Shown piece after piece: positions 21,400 through 33,074 of a DNA stretch of 64,000 bases (position 1 is the stretch's first letter; every line of letters starts with the position of its first letter). A program made the position numbers and the translations under genes. Below the pieces are notes generated by a model, which ran no database searches, had not been told where the DNA came from, and saw only the letters and a list, made by a program, of their open reading frames with translations. This DNA comes from Thelonectria olida (taxonomy: Eukaryota > Ascomycota > Sordariomycetes > Hypocreales > Nectriaceae). The stretch is taken from assembly GCA_020736575.1 (NCBI GenBank), contig JAGPYM010000003.1, positions 2,418,001-2,482,000 on the forward strand, written 5' to 3'.

Positions 21400-22336
21400 C
21401 TCTTAGAGTGAAATGGATGTGTGTAGACGAGACGGTCGGACTGAAGGGAGTTCCATGCTTGGTCGCCATAGTCGCGCTTCCGAGAGGGCGATTGACGTGG
21501 GCATTCTGCGGGTTTTGACGGGGTGATGAGGGATGGGGGATGATCAAAGAGTCAGGTTTTGAAGCATGTCAGAGGCGTTTTGTACGATTCGACGGAAAAG
21601 GGCCCGAGAGTTAAACTCGAAGCGGTGGTATGCTCGGTGACAATCTAGTGTCGCGATGGAGCGCCACAGATGCGACACCGAGGGAGGATCCATGGACAGC
21701 GATGTATTCGGGGTAGTAGTCAAAGAGCACTGAAGCCGAGTATCATCGCACCTATATCAAAGTCTATATATACTTGACCATGTCTTACGCCCACAAGTCT
21801 TTCAGCTGTCATAACGAGAAAAGCATCACAAAAACATCTGGAAAGGTCAAGCTACTCAGTGGCGGACATGGATCTGAATTCCTCACGGCACGCACTGGGC
21901 CTGACACTACAAAACCTTGCGTCTCCTGAAGAGATCCATCCAGTCCTAAAATGACCTGGTGCCTGAGCATTGATCTACTATAGCTTCCCCGGCTGTCGTT
22001 TCAAAGATGCAAATCTCATTCCGATCTCGAATTCAACTATCAAGGGCCTGATCGCTGAAACCGGTGCCAGTTCCAAGCGGAATGAGGTTCAGCAAGGACG
22101 AAGATTTGGGTCCTTAGTCAGCGATAGCACAACCGAGATGAGAGATAAGATGCCCCAGCTTTTTGTGGCTGAAATGAGAAGGTCGTTCCTCGTACTTCGT
22201 ACTCGCGAACCACCAACAACATATCGTCAGCAAACCCCGCAATGTGATGCGACTGTCACGACCAACCCAATCCTCCATTTATTTCTTCATCTAAAAAAAA
22301 ATTACCGGAATCATCTCTCTCGGTGCAGAATCGGAC
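21400..22336. other. Divergent intergenic region
   Basis: Between the PTH11-like gene and the carboxypeptidase. A 181-codon ORF (21970-22515) overlaps the leader and first exon of the carboxypeptidase in another frame and has no protein character. Confidence 0.45.
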
Positions 22337-24352
22337 ATGGCCTTTGCCAGCATTGTCTTGGCCGCCGCCTGTCTTGGCTTAGCGGCTGCCCAATTCCCTC
22401 CAGAACCAAAGGGCGTTCTTACAGTCAAGTCCAAGTTTCACGAGAACGTCACCATTTCCTACAAAGAAGTGAGTCGCCCATCAATACCGATCTCTACAGA
22501 GTATGTATTCACTAACTGCCTCCAGCCAGGAATATGTGAGACCACCCCGGGAGTCAAATCATATGCCGGCTACGTCCACCTCCCTCCAGGATTGCTAGGT
22601 GACGAGGACGGCGAAGCGCAAGATTATCCCATCAATACGTACGTTGAAAGAAGTCACTCACCCACGCACCTGCTAACCAATCAAGCTTCTTCTGGTTCTT
22701 TGAGGCGAGAAAAGACCCCGAAAATGCGCCCTTGGCAATCTGGCTCAATGGAGGCCCAGGCGGATCATCACTGATGGGCCTCTTGGAAGAGAACGGGCCT
22801 TGTTTTGTAGAACCTGATTCAAAGTCAACTCGACTGAACCCATGGAGCTGGAACAATGAGGTCAACATGTTGTACCTGGATCAGCCCACCCAGGTTGGAT
22901 TCTCGTACGACGTCCTCACCAATTGCTCTGTCGAGTTGAGCCAGAACGACTTTGGATTCAACATTGTGCCGACTGATTTCGAAGGAGAAGCACCGAGCCT
23001 CAATCTGACTACGCTAGCTGGCACTTTTGGAAGCCAGCAGCTGAACCAGACTGCAAACACCACGGCGCAAGCAGCTCATGTGCTGTGGCACTTTGCCCAG
23101 ACGTGGTTTTTCGAGTTTCCCCATTACAAGCCGACAGATGACAAGATCAGTGTATGGGCTGAGAGCTATGGAGGACACTACGGACCGGGCTTTGTCGAGT
23201 TTTTCCAGCAGCAAAACGAAAAGATTGAGAACGGCACCCTCGCGGATGGCAACGCCCACTACCTGCATCTCGATACGCTTGGCATCGTAAACGGCCTACT
23301 GGATCTGGTTATCCAGGGAGAGAGCTACATCAAGTTCCCATACAACAACGTGAGAAGGAAGCAGCCCGATTTCCACGAAATACTGCTAACTCAGACAGAC
23401 ATATAACATTCAAGTCTTTAACGAATCCATCTATGAGGAGCTGATGCACAACTGGACTCGCCCTAATGGCTGCAAGGATCAAACCATCTCCTGCGAGAAG
23501 AAGCTGAAAGGATCGGACCTCTCCATTAAGCAAACCTTCAATAAGATGTCCGAGGTGTGTGACCTGGATGATTGGTGCGACGAACTGGCACCCGGAATTT
23601 ACATGGACCTTGCCAAAGCCGCCTGGCTAGATATTGGCCACCCGGCAAATGATCCCTTTCCACCACCGCACTTGTATGGTTGGCTTACCGAGGAGAGCAC
23701 GTTGGCCGCTCTCGGTGTGCCAGTCAACTTTACCGCCATTTCTAAATCGGTAGCTGAAAGCTTCGACAAGACGAGCGATCTCATCCATGGAGGCTTCCTA
23801 ACTGCCGTCGGGTACTTACTTGACAAGGGCATCAAGGTCCACATGATGTACGGCGACCGCGACTACGCCTGTAGCTGGACTGGAGGTGAGGCAGCCAGTC
23901 TGGCCGTCCCATACTCACGAGCGGCCGACTTTGCCAACGCTGGGTACGCACCCTTCCTCACAGCCGACGGCGAGAGCGGGAGGACACGCCAGTTTGGCAA
24001 CTACAGCTTCACTCGAGTTTATCAAGCGGGCCACGAGGTTCCTTCGTACCAGCCAGCTGCCGCGTATGAAATCTTCACGCGCGCAACGTTCAACCGCGAT
24101 ATTGCCACTGGACTGCTGCCCGTCACGGACGAGCTGACGACGCTGGGCCCCAAGGACACCTGGCATATCAAGAACACGCCGCCTGAGCGTCCAGAGCCGA
24201 AATGCTACATATTGAAGCCCGATACGTGCTTACCAGAAGTTTGGGCCGAAGTTGAGTCTGGTCGAGCCTTGGTCAAGGACTGGTTTGTCGCCGAAGCGGA
24301 TGACACGGAGAACAACACAGGGGAGAGGGAGTCCATTAATGAGGACTTGTAA
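22337..24352 (+). CDS. Secreted serine carboxypeptidase, S10 family
   Basis: Removes C-terminal residues from peptides in the secretory pathway, vacuole or medium. Four exons, 22337-22468, 22526-22638, 22686-23349 and 23399-24352, give 620 residues. Residues 1-18 are a signal peptide ([16 protein letters not shown]). S10 marks: LNGGPGGSS (oxyanion region), WAESYGG with catalytic Ser about 242, [11 protein letters not shown] with Asp about 456, and [12 protein letters not shown] with His about 515. Many N-glycosylation sequons fit secretion. After the catalytic core there is an extra acidic tail of about 90 residues ending ESINEDL, longer than in vacuolar CPY; no GPI signal is visible. Third intron has a TGCTAAC branch site. 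It sits beside the NRPS block but may simply be a nutritional protease. Confidence 0.92.
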
Positions 24353-25147
24353 CAGACGTCCTGGACTTGGCAGTTGCGTGCACTCATTCATAGAGTAAGT
24401 TGTTTCGATCTTCATGTCATTGCGATGGAGAGCAATAGTCGCACAAAAGAACAAATTCTGTGTAACAACACCCCAGTGACCCTTTTCAATCTGATGCAAT
24501 ACCAAGCCAAAAACATGGTCCAACCTGTCAACTACCGGGAGTCCAGGAGCCCGGGACCTACCCTAATGAATATCTGCCGAACACGTCGTCGTAATGCGCC
24601 GTTGCATAAGCCATCAAGCCTCTCCCGGGGCAGTGCAGGCCCAGCAATGGCTTGCCGCTTCGGCACGACCGGACGCTACGCCTGCTGAAACGGGAGCCCG
24701 TGGCAGGGATGGGTTGGACGACAATGACGTCTCAGGGGAATTGATTGGTCTCGGCGGAAAAAACTGGAAAGGGGATGGTGGCACTCCGGAGGCACCACAC
24801 GATCGGAGGTTCGGGGTCTTCTATTCCCCGTTGCTATATCATCAGCCCCGGGGACAGCTGGTCCCGCCGTGTCCCGCATCTTGGCCATTAACGGTTCTTG
24901 CTGTGTTCTTTTGACGAGGGCTTCTTTGCGCGTTTCAGAAGAGAGAGACCGCGCGAGAGAGACAAAGAGAAAGAGAGACGTGGGGTTGTGATACTGATAC
25001 CGGGTCTACGTGCCGAACACAACCTACACGAGGCCGCTACTTTGGCGACGCTGGCTGCAGCATCGGGCTTCGGCCGGCGTGGGGAGATCGATCGTCCAGC
25101 ATATCCAACTCACTGCAGTATAACTATCCCGTTCATCACCATACCAA
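24353..25147. other. Promoter region of the Zn2Cys6 gene
   Basis: No gene seen. A purine-rich run (about 24938-24978, mostly GAGA) precedes the transcription factor gene by 170-210 bases and may act as a GAGA-type promoter element. Confidence 0.4.
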
Positions 25148-27397
25148 ATGAATACCGACGTCCCCTCGCACATCAAGTCCCCCAAGATCTTGGCCTGTAT
25201 CCTCTGTCAGCAGCGCAAGATCAAGTGCGACAAGGGTGCGCCATGCTCAAACTGCGAAAAGGTGAGCCATCACCTTCAGGCCGACGGCTTTCGGAATCGG
25301 GACTAAGACATGCAGGTCGGTGCCATGTGCACTCCCTCCACACCGGCTCCAGTGCGCAAGAAGAGGCGGACGAACCGAGACTTGCGCGAGAGGCTGGCGC
25401 GATGTGAGGCCTTGTTAAAGGAGTATGCGCCGGCGGGCGGCGAGGTCGATACGTCTGCTTCGTCGCCGTCTGTCGACTATCCTGCCTCGGCCGATGATTC
25501 GTTCCAGAGCCCTTCGCAGTTCGGCCCGTTGATAGCTGGCGAAAAAGATGTCAACCCGATATGGATGCCAATGGGGAAAGTCATCGTCGAAGACGGCGGG
25601 CTCAAGTACGTCGACAACTTTCCATGGGTGACTGTCCAGAAGCAAGTAAGCATCAGGCGCCCGGCACAATGTTTGTCTTCTTGTGGCTCACCGCATCCTT
25701 AGATTCAATCCATGAAGAAGCTCCTGGAAGATGAGGAACAGAGCGTGGCCGACTCGGACATGACACCTCCGCAGGACGAAGAGGTCAACCTGTCCTTCAG
25801 CGCCGACTCTCACTCTCCCACCAGTTTTGAAAACGTCACGCCGGCGCCTGTGCAGGTCTTCAAGCTGTGGCAGGTCTTTATCGAGAGAGTCAACCCGCTG
25901 ACCAAGCTCATACACGTTCCCAGCTTGCAACCTCTAGTCATTGAAGCCTCGACAGACCACTCCAAGATCCCACACAACGCCCAGTCATTGCTCTACGCCA
26001 TCTACTTTGTGTCGACGGTGGCATTGACCGAGGTGGAAGCCATCCAGATTCTCAACATGCCACAGGAAGAAGCCCTCAAGAGGTTTGCGTCGGGCGTCAA
26101 GACTGCCCTGACCCGAGCGAACTTTTTGGAAAAGTACGACATGATGACCTTGCAGGCCCTGGTCCTCTATCTGGTACGTCGTTAGAACTTGGAAACAAGC
26201 ATGATGAGAATACTCGAAAGCTAATCAAGGAGCCAGCTCGCCATCCATTCGCGAGCCAACCGCCACGAGACGTGGATCCTCAGTGGCGTCCTCATCAGGA
26301 TGGCCCAGAAGCTTGGTTTGCATCGAGACGGCGAGGCGCTCAACTTCACACCCTTTGAAGCAGAGATGCGCAGACGCCTCTGGTGGCAGATCCTCATGTC
26401 GGATACGAAACACGCCATCGCATCGGGCTTCCACGCGCCCATGCTGACCTGGAACTGGGATACGCGGCTTCCGCACAACGTCAACGACGCCGACCTCTAT
26501 CCGAACTTTATGGAACCCATACAGCCGCGCGACAGCCCCACGGAGATGGCCTTCTTCCTGGTCTTGTGCGAGCTGCACCGCTTTGCCATCGAGAACCGCA
26601 TCACCGACCTCGGGACGCTCGCCATGGGCTCGCTCAAAGAAGGTGGAAAGAGAACCAAGAATGCCAACGGAACCAACAACACTCCGCTGGCATGCGCGAC
26701 GCCAAAGGACGTGGTGCAGCGTCTAGACGCCAAACTCCTCGAGATCGAAGAGAAGTACGTCGACCCCTCGGTCAGCCCGCTGCACATGGTTGCGAGCAAG
26801 TTCCGACACGTCCTGACGGGGGAGCTGCTCTCCATCCTCACGCCCATCCACGAGCTGCCCGAATGGGGCACCGAGATCTTCAACGCCGAGGACAATGTGT
26901 TTAGGATATGCCTGATACACTTTGAGCGCAACATGGATCTGTACGACGAGATCAGGGAGACGAGCTTCATTTGGTTTTTCAAACTGCACTTTGAGCCCGA
27001 CGGCGTCCTGTTTATCGCCAGCCACCTGCAAGAGCGCCTTCTCGGCTCGCTCGTCGACCGGTCCTGGGCCTTGATTGACAAGGTGTACCGCAACCATACC
27101 GAGCTGTGGGACATGGCGAGGAAGCGCAACGTCACACTGGGGAGTTCGATACTCAGGGCGTGGCGAGGGCGCGAGCGAGCGTTGAGCCAGCTTGGCCAAC
27201 CCTACGACGTGCCCTCGGTCGTTTGCAGCCTGCAGTCTGCTGTGCCGCAGTCCAATCCATCGCCGGCGCCGGCGATGGAAGCTATCGCGAAGCCCGACCC
27301 GGACTGGTTGATTGATCAGCTGGCGGGCTATAGTCTTGATCCGGCGGGTCTTGATCCAGCGAGCTTTATGCAGCCCGAGGGTCATCATCACTTCTAA
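25148..27397 (+). CDS. Zn2Cys6 transcription factor with fungal-specific regulatory domain
   Basis: DNA-binding regulator. Four exons, 25148-25261, 25316-25645, 25703-26173 and 26237-27397, give 691 residues. The binuclear cluster has all six cysteines at 17, 20, 27, 33, 36 and 43 (spacing CX2CX6CX5CX2CX6C), with an intron between the fifth and sixth. A basic linker (RKKRRTNRDLRERL) and short coiled coil follow. The middle homology region starts near residue 195 (VFKLWQVFIERVNPLTKLIH) and contains RMAQKLGLHRDG...FEAEMRRRLWW, the usual PF04082-type signature. The start is the ATG 16 codons before the first Cys. It is the only such regulator in the window and lies 8.4 kb beyond the NRPS, so a role in that locus is possible but unproven. 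Confidence 0.92.
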
Positions 27398-27451
27398 AGT
27401 GTTCAACCAGACGTCCAATTCAAGTTGCGATAGGTGTTTGGAGCAAGGGAT

Positions 27452-27473
27452 ATCATCATCATCATCATCATCA
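27452..27473. repeat. (ATC)n microsatellite
   Basis: Seven tandem ATC units just after the transcription factor stop codon, in its probable 3' UTR. Confidence 0.9.
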
Positions 27474-27599
27474 ATTTCTAGAAGCAATTTGCCGTGGAAC
27501 CAACCCGCAAGTAAACCAAGAAAACGCCGTTACACCGGCAAGACGCAGGGCAACCAGCCGTTCGTTGAGATGCAATAACTGTATCAATAGCCATCATAC

Positions 27600-28281
27600 C
27601 TATATCATAATGCGATCCCCAGTCCCCTCGTCCTCGGGTTCCATGCTATTGAGAACTTGATAGGTTTCGTCGTTTTGCTTGTGTAGCTCATATGCCTTCC
27701 AGAGATCCATAGCGACTGTTGCAATGAGTGTGATTCTAGAGATTGATGGTCAGCTTCTTTGTTTCGTATGCACACTGCATGTAGTAGGTAATCATGACGC
27801 ACCCAGCTATCACTGCAAACACGCGCATGGCAGCCAAATCACTGTAGTCGTTCAGCATCGCGCCCACCGACTTTGCAATGGCAAAGTCGGCAAACATGAA
27901 GGCGCAGTTCAGCGTCGTGCCAATCGCGATGACCGTCTTCTTGACGAATCTTCGGTTCTCGCCGGTAGCTTCCGAGGTGCGTTGCTCGAGCTTCCATAGC
28001 AGCATGAGGTATGAGGCGTTTGGGAACATGGTAAAACACGCCTAGACCAGATTGTCTCGTTAGTTTTGAGATGGGCAATGCGAATAGCTGCGGAGGCGTA
28101 CGGCGGCGCTGGACATCCAGGTCAATTTCGTCCTCTGATTCTGCAATGCCCACTGGTGTCTGTCGAACGACGGTTCGGAATCTGGGGGGCTTATAAAGGC
28201 ATATGTGCTGGCTAGGAAGAAGACGAAATGTGCGAGGATGCACGAGATGTGTGCGACCATCCAAGGTAGAACGTCTCTCAT
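27600..28281 (-). CDS. Small four-TM membrane protein, function unknown
   Basis: Three exons, 28281-28102, 28041-27803 and 27735-27600, give 184 residues in frame. Start: ATG 28281 in a strong context (TTCACCATGAG). Hydrophobic segments are visible near residues 6-28, 60-72, 93-112 and 131-152. A charged, helical tail ends EDEGTGDRIMI. No family motif recognised. A longer upstream ORF (from 28475) is in another frame and does not splice sensibly into this one. Confidence 0.65.
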
Positions 28282-28692
28282 GGTGAACAAGGCGCGTGGT
28301 TCTTCCACCAGATGCGATTGCGAATGACCAGGAGCCGGGAACAATCAAAGACCTGAAAATGGGGCGTCAGCTCGTTAAATAGATACCTGGAACAAGTCCG
28401 ATCGCTCCGCCACAATCCTTCGAATCTGCGACGCGAGGGCTTATGCTCATTAGCACAGCACACAATGCGTGCCATTCATTGAACGCGTCCTAGTCTTACA
28501 GAGTTCACTGCCCCTCTACGTCGAAAGGGCAGTGCTGTCTGACATGGTCAAGTATTGTCGCAGTAACTAGTCCAGGTGATATCTTCTTGTCTTTATCTGC
28601 CTGAGGAGGTGGTTGCAGTGCTGTCTCACATCGAGGCCCCCTCTCACATCCCCTCCTCTTCGCAATAGAATTAATTAACCCACCGTGACATC
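28282..28692. other. Divergent intergenic region
   Basis: Separates the small membrane protein gene from the HET-domain gene. No gene or site recognised. Confidence 0.4.
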
Positions 28693-30738
28693 ATGTGGCT
28701 CTTCAAATCCTCTGGGCCCGACTTCAAAAAGACCGTCAAGGGCATCGACCGCCAAACACTATGCAGGGGCTGCAGCCGAATCGAGATCCTGCTCGATCGC
28801 TCCCAGCGCGAAAGTGGCATTCCGCCAGGCCGTCTGCCCTTTCACAAGGACTATGCCGAGCTTGACGAATGCGCAAAGAACTGCCATACGTGTCGCATCT
28901 TCCGCCAGGCCCTGCTCCTCAAGTGTGCCACCGTCGCCGACGCCGAGCAGCTTTCCCCCTCGACGGGAACATGCCCCGTCTACGCCCGCGTGCAACAAGC
29001 TTCTTCTGAGTCGTCGGAGCGCTTCGTCATCAACATCGAGATTCGCGGCTTTCCTGACAGGGCAGCCAAGGTCCGATGCTTCTCAGACATGGTCGAGAAC
29101 CTCAACCTGGCCGAGGATCCCAATAGCGCTCGTCTTTTCAAGCATGCGCGGCAGTGGGTGAGCAGCTGCTACGAAAATCACCAGGAAACCTGCTCTGGCC
29201 TTCGCTGGTCCTCGCAGAATCCCACCCGCCTCGTCGGCATCCTCTCCGATTCCGAGCTTCAGCTGTGCGAACTCGAGGGCGAGGCCGTGCGATATGTCGC
29301 TCTCAGTTACTCATGGGGCACCCAGATCTTGTCCAAAGATGAGGCTGCTCAGCTGGAGCGCGGCAAGACAACGTCCGAAAACCTCGGCGCTCGCCGCATC
29401 TCATTCTCGATAGCAGCTCTCCCGCCCACTCTGCGCGACGCCATTACCTTCTGTCGCCGCATGGGCATCTCGTACATCTGGATCGACTCGCTCTGCATTC
29501 TCCAAGACGACGCCGACAAGACCGACTTTGTGCGCGAAGCTCCCAAAATGCACCAATACTATGGCAATGCACACTTTACTCTCGCAGTCTGCTCCAACCT
29601 CAAAGCCACTGATCCCCTCCTCACACCACGTACCGCATACTCCCATTCTTTGCGCCCTTCAAGGCTGGGCGGCCTTTGGATTTCCACATTCGACCTTTCC
29701 ATGACGGACATGTTGTCCCAGTCTCCCTTGTCAGCACGCGCCTGGACGCTCCAAGAGCAATGCCTGTCGCCGCGCATTCTGTACTGGACCCCAAATAGGA
29801 TGTACTGGTCTTGTGCGCGCTCTCAAATGGTCGAGTCGATTGATCTGCAAGACGAAGCCACCAACTCCAAGAATGCTACTTCACCACAAGCCTTCCTCCT
29901 TGAATGCAACCGCGGCACGTCGGAAAGCCGCCATCGCGAGTGGCTCTCTGTCATAGAGTCCTACACACTTCGCGACATGTCCAATCCCATGGACCGATTC
30001 GCTGCGCTCTCCGCCCTGGCATCCAAATACAAGTCCAGCTTCAACGTGAACCAGGGGTACATTGCCGGACTTTGGGACATGACGTTCGCCGAGGATCTTT
30101 CCTGGGCCGTGATTCGACCTGCATCCACGGAACCCAAGTCGGGTTCAAGGGAGCCCCCTTCTTGGACTTGGGCTTCTCTACCGTTGTGCACGGGAGTTCG
30201 CACGACTCGAGGAGTAACGGCGAGCCAGGGATTCCAGCTGGTGAAGGTGGACGTGCCGGGTGATGGATCGCACGCCCTGGATAGTGACGAGACCATCCTG
30301 CGTGGTGCGCTCGTCAAAAACGTCACCGTAAGGGCGCGTCTACGTCCCTTCTGGGAGAACGCAGCCAGATATCAACCTTGGCCCACCATCGTTGTAACAG
30401 TCCGACAGGAAAACAACATGGACCTTCCACTCAAACAGATCTTTTCCTTCTCTAATGCCCCCGAGCAGCCCATCTTCTCCGCTGACATGGCGACTGGGAA
30501 GATAGTGTCTTACGAGGTGAGAAAACAGGAGACTGTCGGCCAGTTGGATTACATCGCACACGCAGCAAGAGTTTGTCGGGAGTCAATCGACATCTTTTCA
30601 ATGGAAATCGCCGACAACTCGATGCTGTTACTGGAAAAAGTCGACCATGATAAGTTCCGACGTGTTGGAATGGCGACATCCTACAGGCCTGATTTCTTTG
30701 AAGGTCTGAGTCAAGAGGCAGAGTTCACCATCGTGTGA
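28693..30738 (+). CDS. HET-domain protein
   Basis: Heterokaryon-incompatibility (HET, PF06985-type) protein of 681 residues in a single exon. In known cases HET domains trigger cell death on non-self recognition; many paralogues have no known partner. The N-terminal part has a small Cys cluster (LCRGCSR at 24, CAKNCHTC around 60) that could bind metal. The HET domain begins at about 200: YVALSYSWG, then LPPTLRDAITFCRRMGISYIWIDSLCILQDD at about 243-273, and later SARAWTLQEQCLSPRILYW; all three signature blocks are intact. The C-terminal 250 residues are a variable region without WD or ankyrin repeats. No signal or TM segments. The ATG at 28693 is the first in frame and only 30-40 bases after an AT-rich stretch. 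Confidence 0.93.
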   Translation: MWLFKSSGPDFKKTVKGIDRQTLCRGCSRIEILLDRSQRESGIPPGRLPFHKDYAELDECAKNCHTCRIFRQALLLKCATVADAEQLSPSTGTCPVYARVQQASSESSERFVINIEIRGFPDRAAKVRCFSDMVENLNLAEDPNSARLFKHARQWVSSCYENHQETCSGLRWSSQNPTRLVGILSDSELQLCELEGEAVRYVALSYSWGTQILSKDEAAQLERGKTTSENLGARRISFSIAALPPTLRDAITFCRRMGISYIWIDSLCILQDDADKTDFVREAPKMHQYYGNAHFTLAVCSNLKATDPLLTPRTAYSHSLRPSRLGGLWISTFDLSMTDMLSQSPLSARAWTLQEQCLSPRILYWTPNRMYWSCARSQMVESIDLQDEATNSKNATSPQAFLLECNRGTSESRHREWLSVIESYTLRDMSNPMDRFAALSALASKYKSSFNVNQGYIAGLWDMTFAEDLSWAVIRPASTEPKSGSREPPSWTWASLPLCTGVRTTRGVTASQGFQLVKVDVPGDGSHALDSDETILRGALVKNVTVRARLRPFWENAARYQPWPTIVVTVRQENNMDLPLKQIFSFSNAPEQPIFSADMATGKIVSYEVRKQETVGQLDYIAHAARVCRESIDIFSMEIADNSMLLLEKVDHDKFRRVGMATSYRPDFFEGLSQEAEFTIV

Positions 30739-30819
30739 GCTATTAGGTACATGTAAAAGTGTGAAGGCGCACTTGCAATAATGCTGATTGCTTTCAGAAG
30801 TTGCATTTATTCAGAAATT

Positions 30820-31818
30820 CTAGTCTAGCCAAGCCTTTACTAGATGAACCAGCCCCTCAGACAACCACTCGTCATCAAGCTTCGCAGTCCCATCGAAGCC
30901 GTGATCTCCCGGCTGAAGCGCCAGATGAAAGTTCAAGTCGGGGTCAAGTTGGCGGATCTTGCTTGACAGTGCGATGCTTCCCTCGACCGGCACGACGCTA
31001 TCCTCCCTCCCGTGTAAGACGAGGAGGCCGCCTCGGGGAAATCTGGCACCGTCATCCAGCTTATCCAGGATATGCAGGTGTCTCTTTTCGAGTGGGAGAA
31101 ATTCTGGGTATCTCCCGTTCTGGATAAGACTATGCATCAATGGGATGCGCTGCAGTGTCTCATCTGCTGAAATGACCGAGGGAAGCTCCCCTTTTCTGAC
31201 CCGATCGCGGTGCTCTTCGAATTGGCTGATGGGAACGTGAGGAACACCAAAAGGCGACTTTTGACGGGGTTCGGTGAAATCAGAAACATTGGTATTGACC
31301 ATGGGATACGCGGCTACAACAGCCCTAATCTCATCACGGTGATTGAGACCGAGCTGAAGGCTGAGATAACCGCCGGCGCTGTCACCCACGGCCATGATGC
31401 GAGACGCGTCGACGGAGATGGCGCCGTTGGTCTTTTGGAGAATGAAGGCTGGGAGCTCGTCATGGAGCCATTTCCAGAAATCCTCCACGTCCTCGAGGAC
31501 CTCGTCCATGGACGATTCTGGGATGAGTCGATAGTCGGGACTGACGATGACGGCCGAATGTCGAGATGCCAACTCGAGGGCCCAAGGAGAGAACCAGTCG
31601 GGGAAGAGGGCCGAGCCCGTTATGAAGCCACCGCCATGAAAGCGCACCAAGACTGGAGAAGGCTCGTGTTGGTTGTCGACTTGAGAGGTCAGATGCTTTG
31701 GGACCAAGATGTGAGCGAGTATTTCATGGGCAGAGACATGGACAGTCTTGTAGGTTGCACGAATGATGTCAAAGTCGCTGAAGCGGGAGAAGGCCTCGTC
31801 TGGGTTGGAGTCCGACAT
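30820..31818 (-). CDS. Alpha/beta hydrolase, HSL-like (PF07859-type) esterase
   Basis: Probable carboxylesterase of 332 residues in one exon. HGGG oxyanion motif at 61-64, nucleophile GDSAG with Ser147, acid in HGRED (Asp273), base in GDHGFD (His306): the full catalytic triad. I choose ATG 31818 (AAAACATGTC) because a TATAAG box lies 70 bases before it; the frame stays open further upstream, but that part would include the promoter. Its 3' end converges on the HET gene, 81 bases away. No signal peptide, so cytosolic. Substrate unknown. Confidence 0.9.
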   Translation of the reverse strand: MSDSNPDEAFSRFSDFDIIRATYKTVHVSAHEILAHILVPKHLTSQVDNQHEPSPVLVRFHGGGFITGSALFPDWFSPWALELASRHSAVIVSPDYRLIPESSMDEVLEDVEDFWKWLHDELPAFILQKTNGAISVDASRIMAVGDSAGGYLSLQLGLNHRDEIRAVVAAYPMVNTNVSDFTEPRQKSPFGVPHVPISQFEEHRDRVRKGELPSVISADETLQRIPLMHSLIQNGRYPEFLPLEKRHLHILDKLDDGARFPRGGLLVLHGREDSVVPVEGSIALSSKIRQLDPDLNFHLALQPGDHGFDGTAKLDDEWLSEGLVHLVKAWLD

Positions 31819-31884
31819 GTTTTCTGAGGTTGAGTGAGTTGCCTTGTTTGAATATTCTCGAATTTGCCAAGGCCCGGGTTTCTT

Positions 31885-31890
31885 CTTATA
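31885..31890 (-). promoter_or_regulatory. TATA box of the esterase gene
   Basis: TATAAG on the minus strand, 67-72 bases before the ATG; the sequence between is A/C-rich leader. Supports the downstream start. Confidence 0.45.
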
Positions 31891-32965
31891 CTTCAATGAT
31901 TGAACGAGGCATATGAGTCTACGAGTATGCGACACACAATAGCCCGGTTCAACCGAAATCCCCCTCTTCTTCGCAATTACTAATGTCCACCAATTACAAA
32001 TCACGCAGTGCTTTTCTTGAGGCACAAAGTGGGATGAGCAGTCATTCTGCAGAATATCCACAACAAGTTTCGAGTATGGCAGACCTGGGTTGTGATTATT
32101 TCGGCTTTATCGGTCAATCGTCGTTGCCCGGGAGTCAGAGTCGGCTTTCGCGTCTACGTGGTGACTCGTATTGTCCGAAATGGCGATGCTAGAGGGATAG
32201 GACACGGTGTCAGGAAAGCATTTGGGATCGATTGACCGAAAGCTTAGTAATTAGTTCGCACCAGAAACGAATCATAAAGAAATAGGACTTGTATGCTGGG
32301 CCATGCATGACTCTGAAGGGCCTGAGTCTCACAGGAGACCACATCTTTATTCCAGACTCCCACGCTGCCATTCTTAGCGGGATCGGATGTGAGTAATCAC
32401 ATGGTAATTTTCGCATATGAGACAAGTTCCAGCATTAAGCCAACATGCAGGCTATTATCCAGAAGCGCCCGCAAACTTGATCAACATGTGGAATCACTCG
32501 GCCGAGACTGATCGACTCAGCCACAGCTGAACTTGAGGTTGCTCCCCATGTGGAATCAAAGCGCGAGCAACATCAGCAAAAATTGGGGCATTCATGGCTC
32601 TGATGCATCAGATATTCAGATTACGACGAGATCCCTGCAAACTCACCCTGGACAAGCTGGAATCAGCGAGCATGAATGAGCCAGTGAAATATCGTATTCA
32701 GCCCTATGATGCAACTCCCCCCATGTTATCCCTCTTTCAGAAGTTGAATGCGAGGGCTTATACTGCAAACTTGGTCTCAGACAAGCCCCTTGTGCAGATT
32801 CCTCTTATTACTGGCCAGGCTGCATATTACCCCGGGCACAACTCTAGACGAGCTGAACGCGCGAGGTCATACATAGTCACCTTGATTCCAAAGAAACATG
32901 GCATGGGCAATTGATTCCACGCTTGCTCATGTCAACTACTCTGCCTTGCACTGTCAATCTCCGAG

Positions 32966-32970
32966 TATAA
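32966..32970 (+). promoter_or_regulatory. TATA box of the DUF1223 gene
   Basis: TATAA about 105 bases before the ATG at 33075, followed by a C/A/T-rich leader rich in CATC and CAAC, as in well-expressed fungal genes. Confidence 0.4.
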
Positions 32971-33074
32971 GAAGTTTCCTGAGTCTCATCTTGCATCTCA
33001 CTCTCTATTCGACAAGCAATCCATCCATCACCTAGTTAAACTACTCCATCAACACACTGACTACATTCTTCACA

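Larger units (their letters stand above)
31819..33074. other. Divergent intergenic region
   Basis: 1.25 kb with promoters of the esterase and the DUF1223 gene. A 106-codon ORF at 32594-32914 has no recognisable protein features. Confidence 0.4.

Noticed and set aside
21970..22515. 181-codon ORF on the plus strand
   Set aside because: Runs through the carboxypeptidase leader and first exon in another frame and crosses a clear intron.
26497..27487. Two overlapping minus-strand ORFs (212 and 254 codons)
   Set aside because: Antisense to the last exon of the Zn2Cys6 gene, which carries the recognised regulatory domain.
28278..28475. Upstream minus-strand ORF as first exon of the small membrane protein
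   Set aside because: Splicing it in (GTATCT...TTTCAG) leads to the wrong frame; the ATG at 28281 has a better context and opens the hydrophobic segment.
31819..32061. N-terminal extension of the esterase to 413 residues
   Set aside because: The extension covers a TATA box and leader sequence; family proteins begin near the shorter start.
32594..32914. 106-codon ORF on the plus strand
   Set aside because: No recognised motif, poor hydrophobic patterning, overlaps the probable promoter of the DUF1223 gene.
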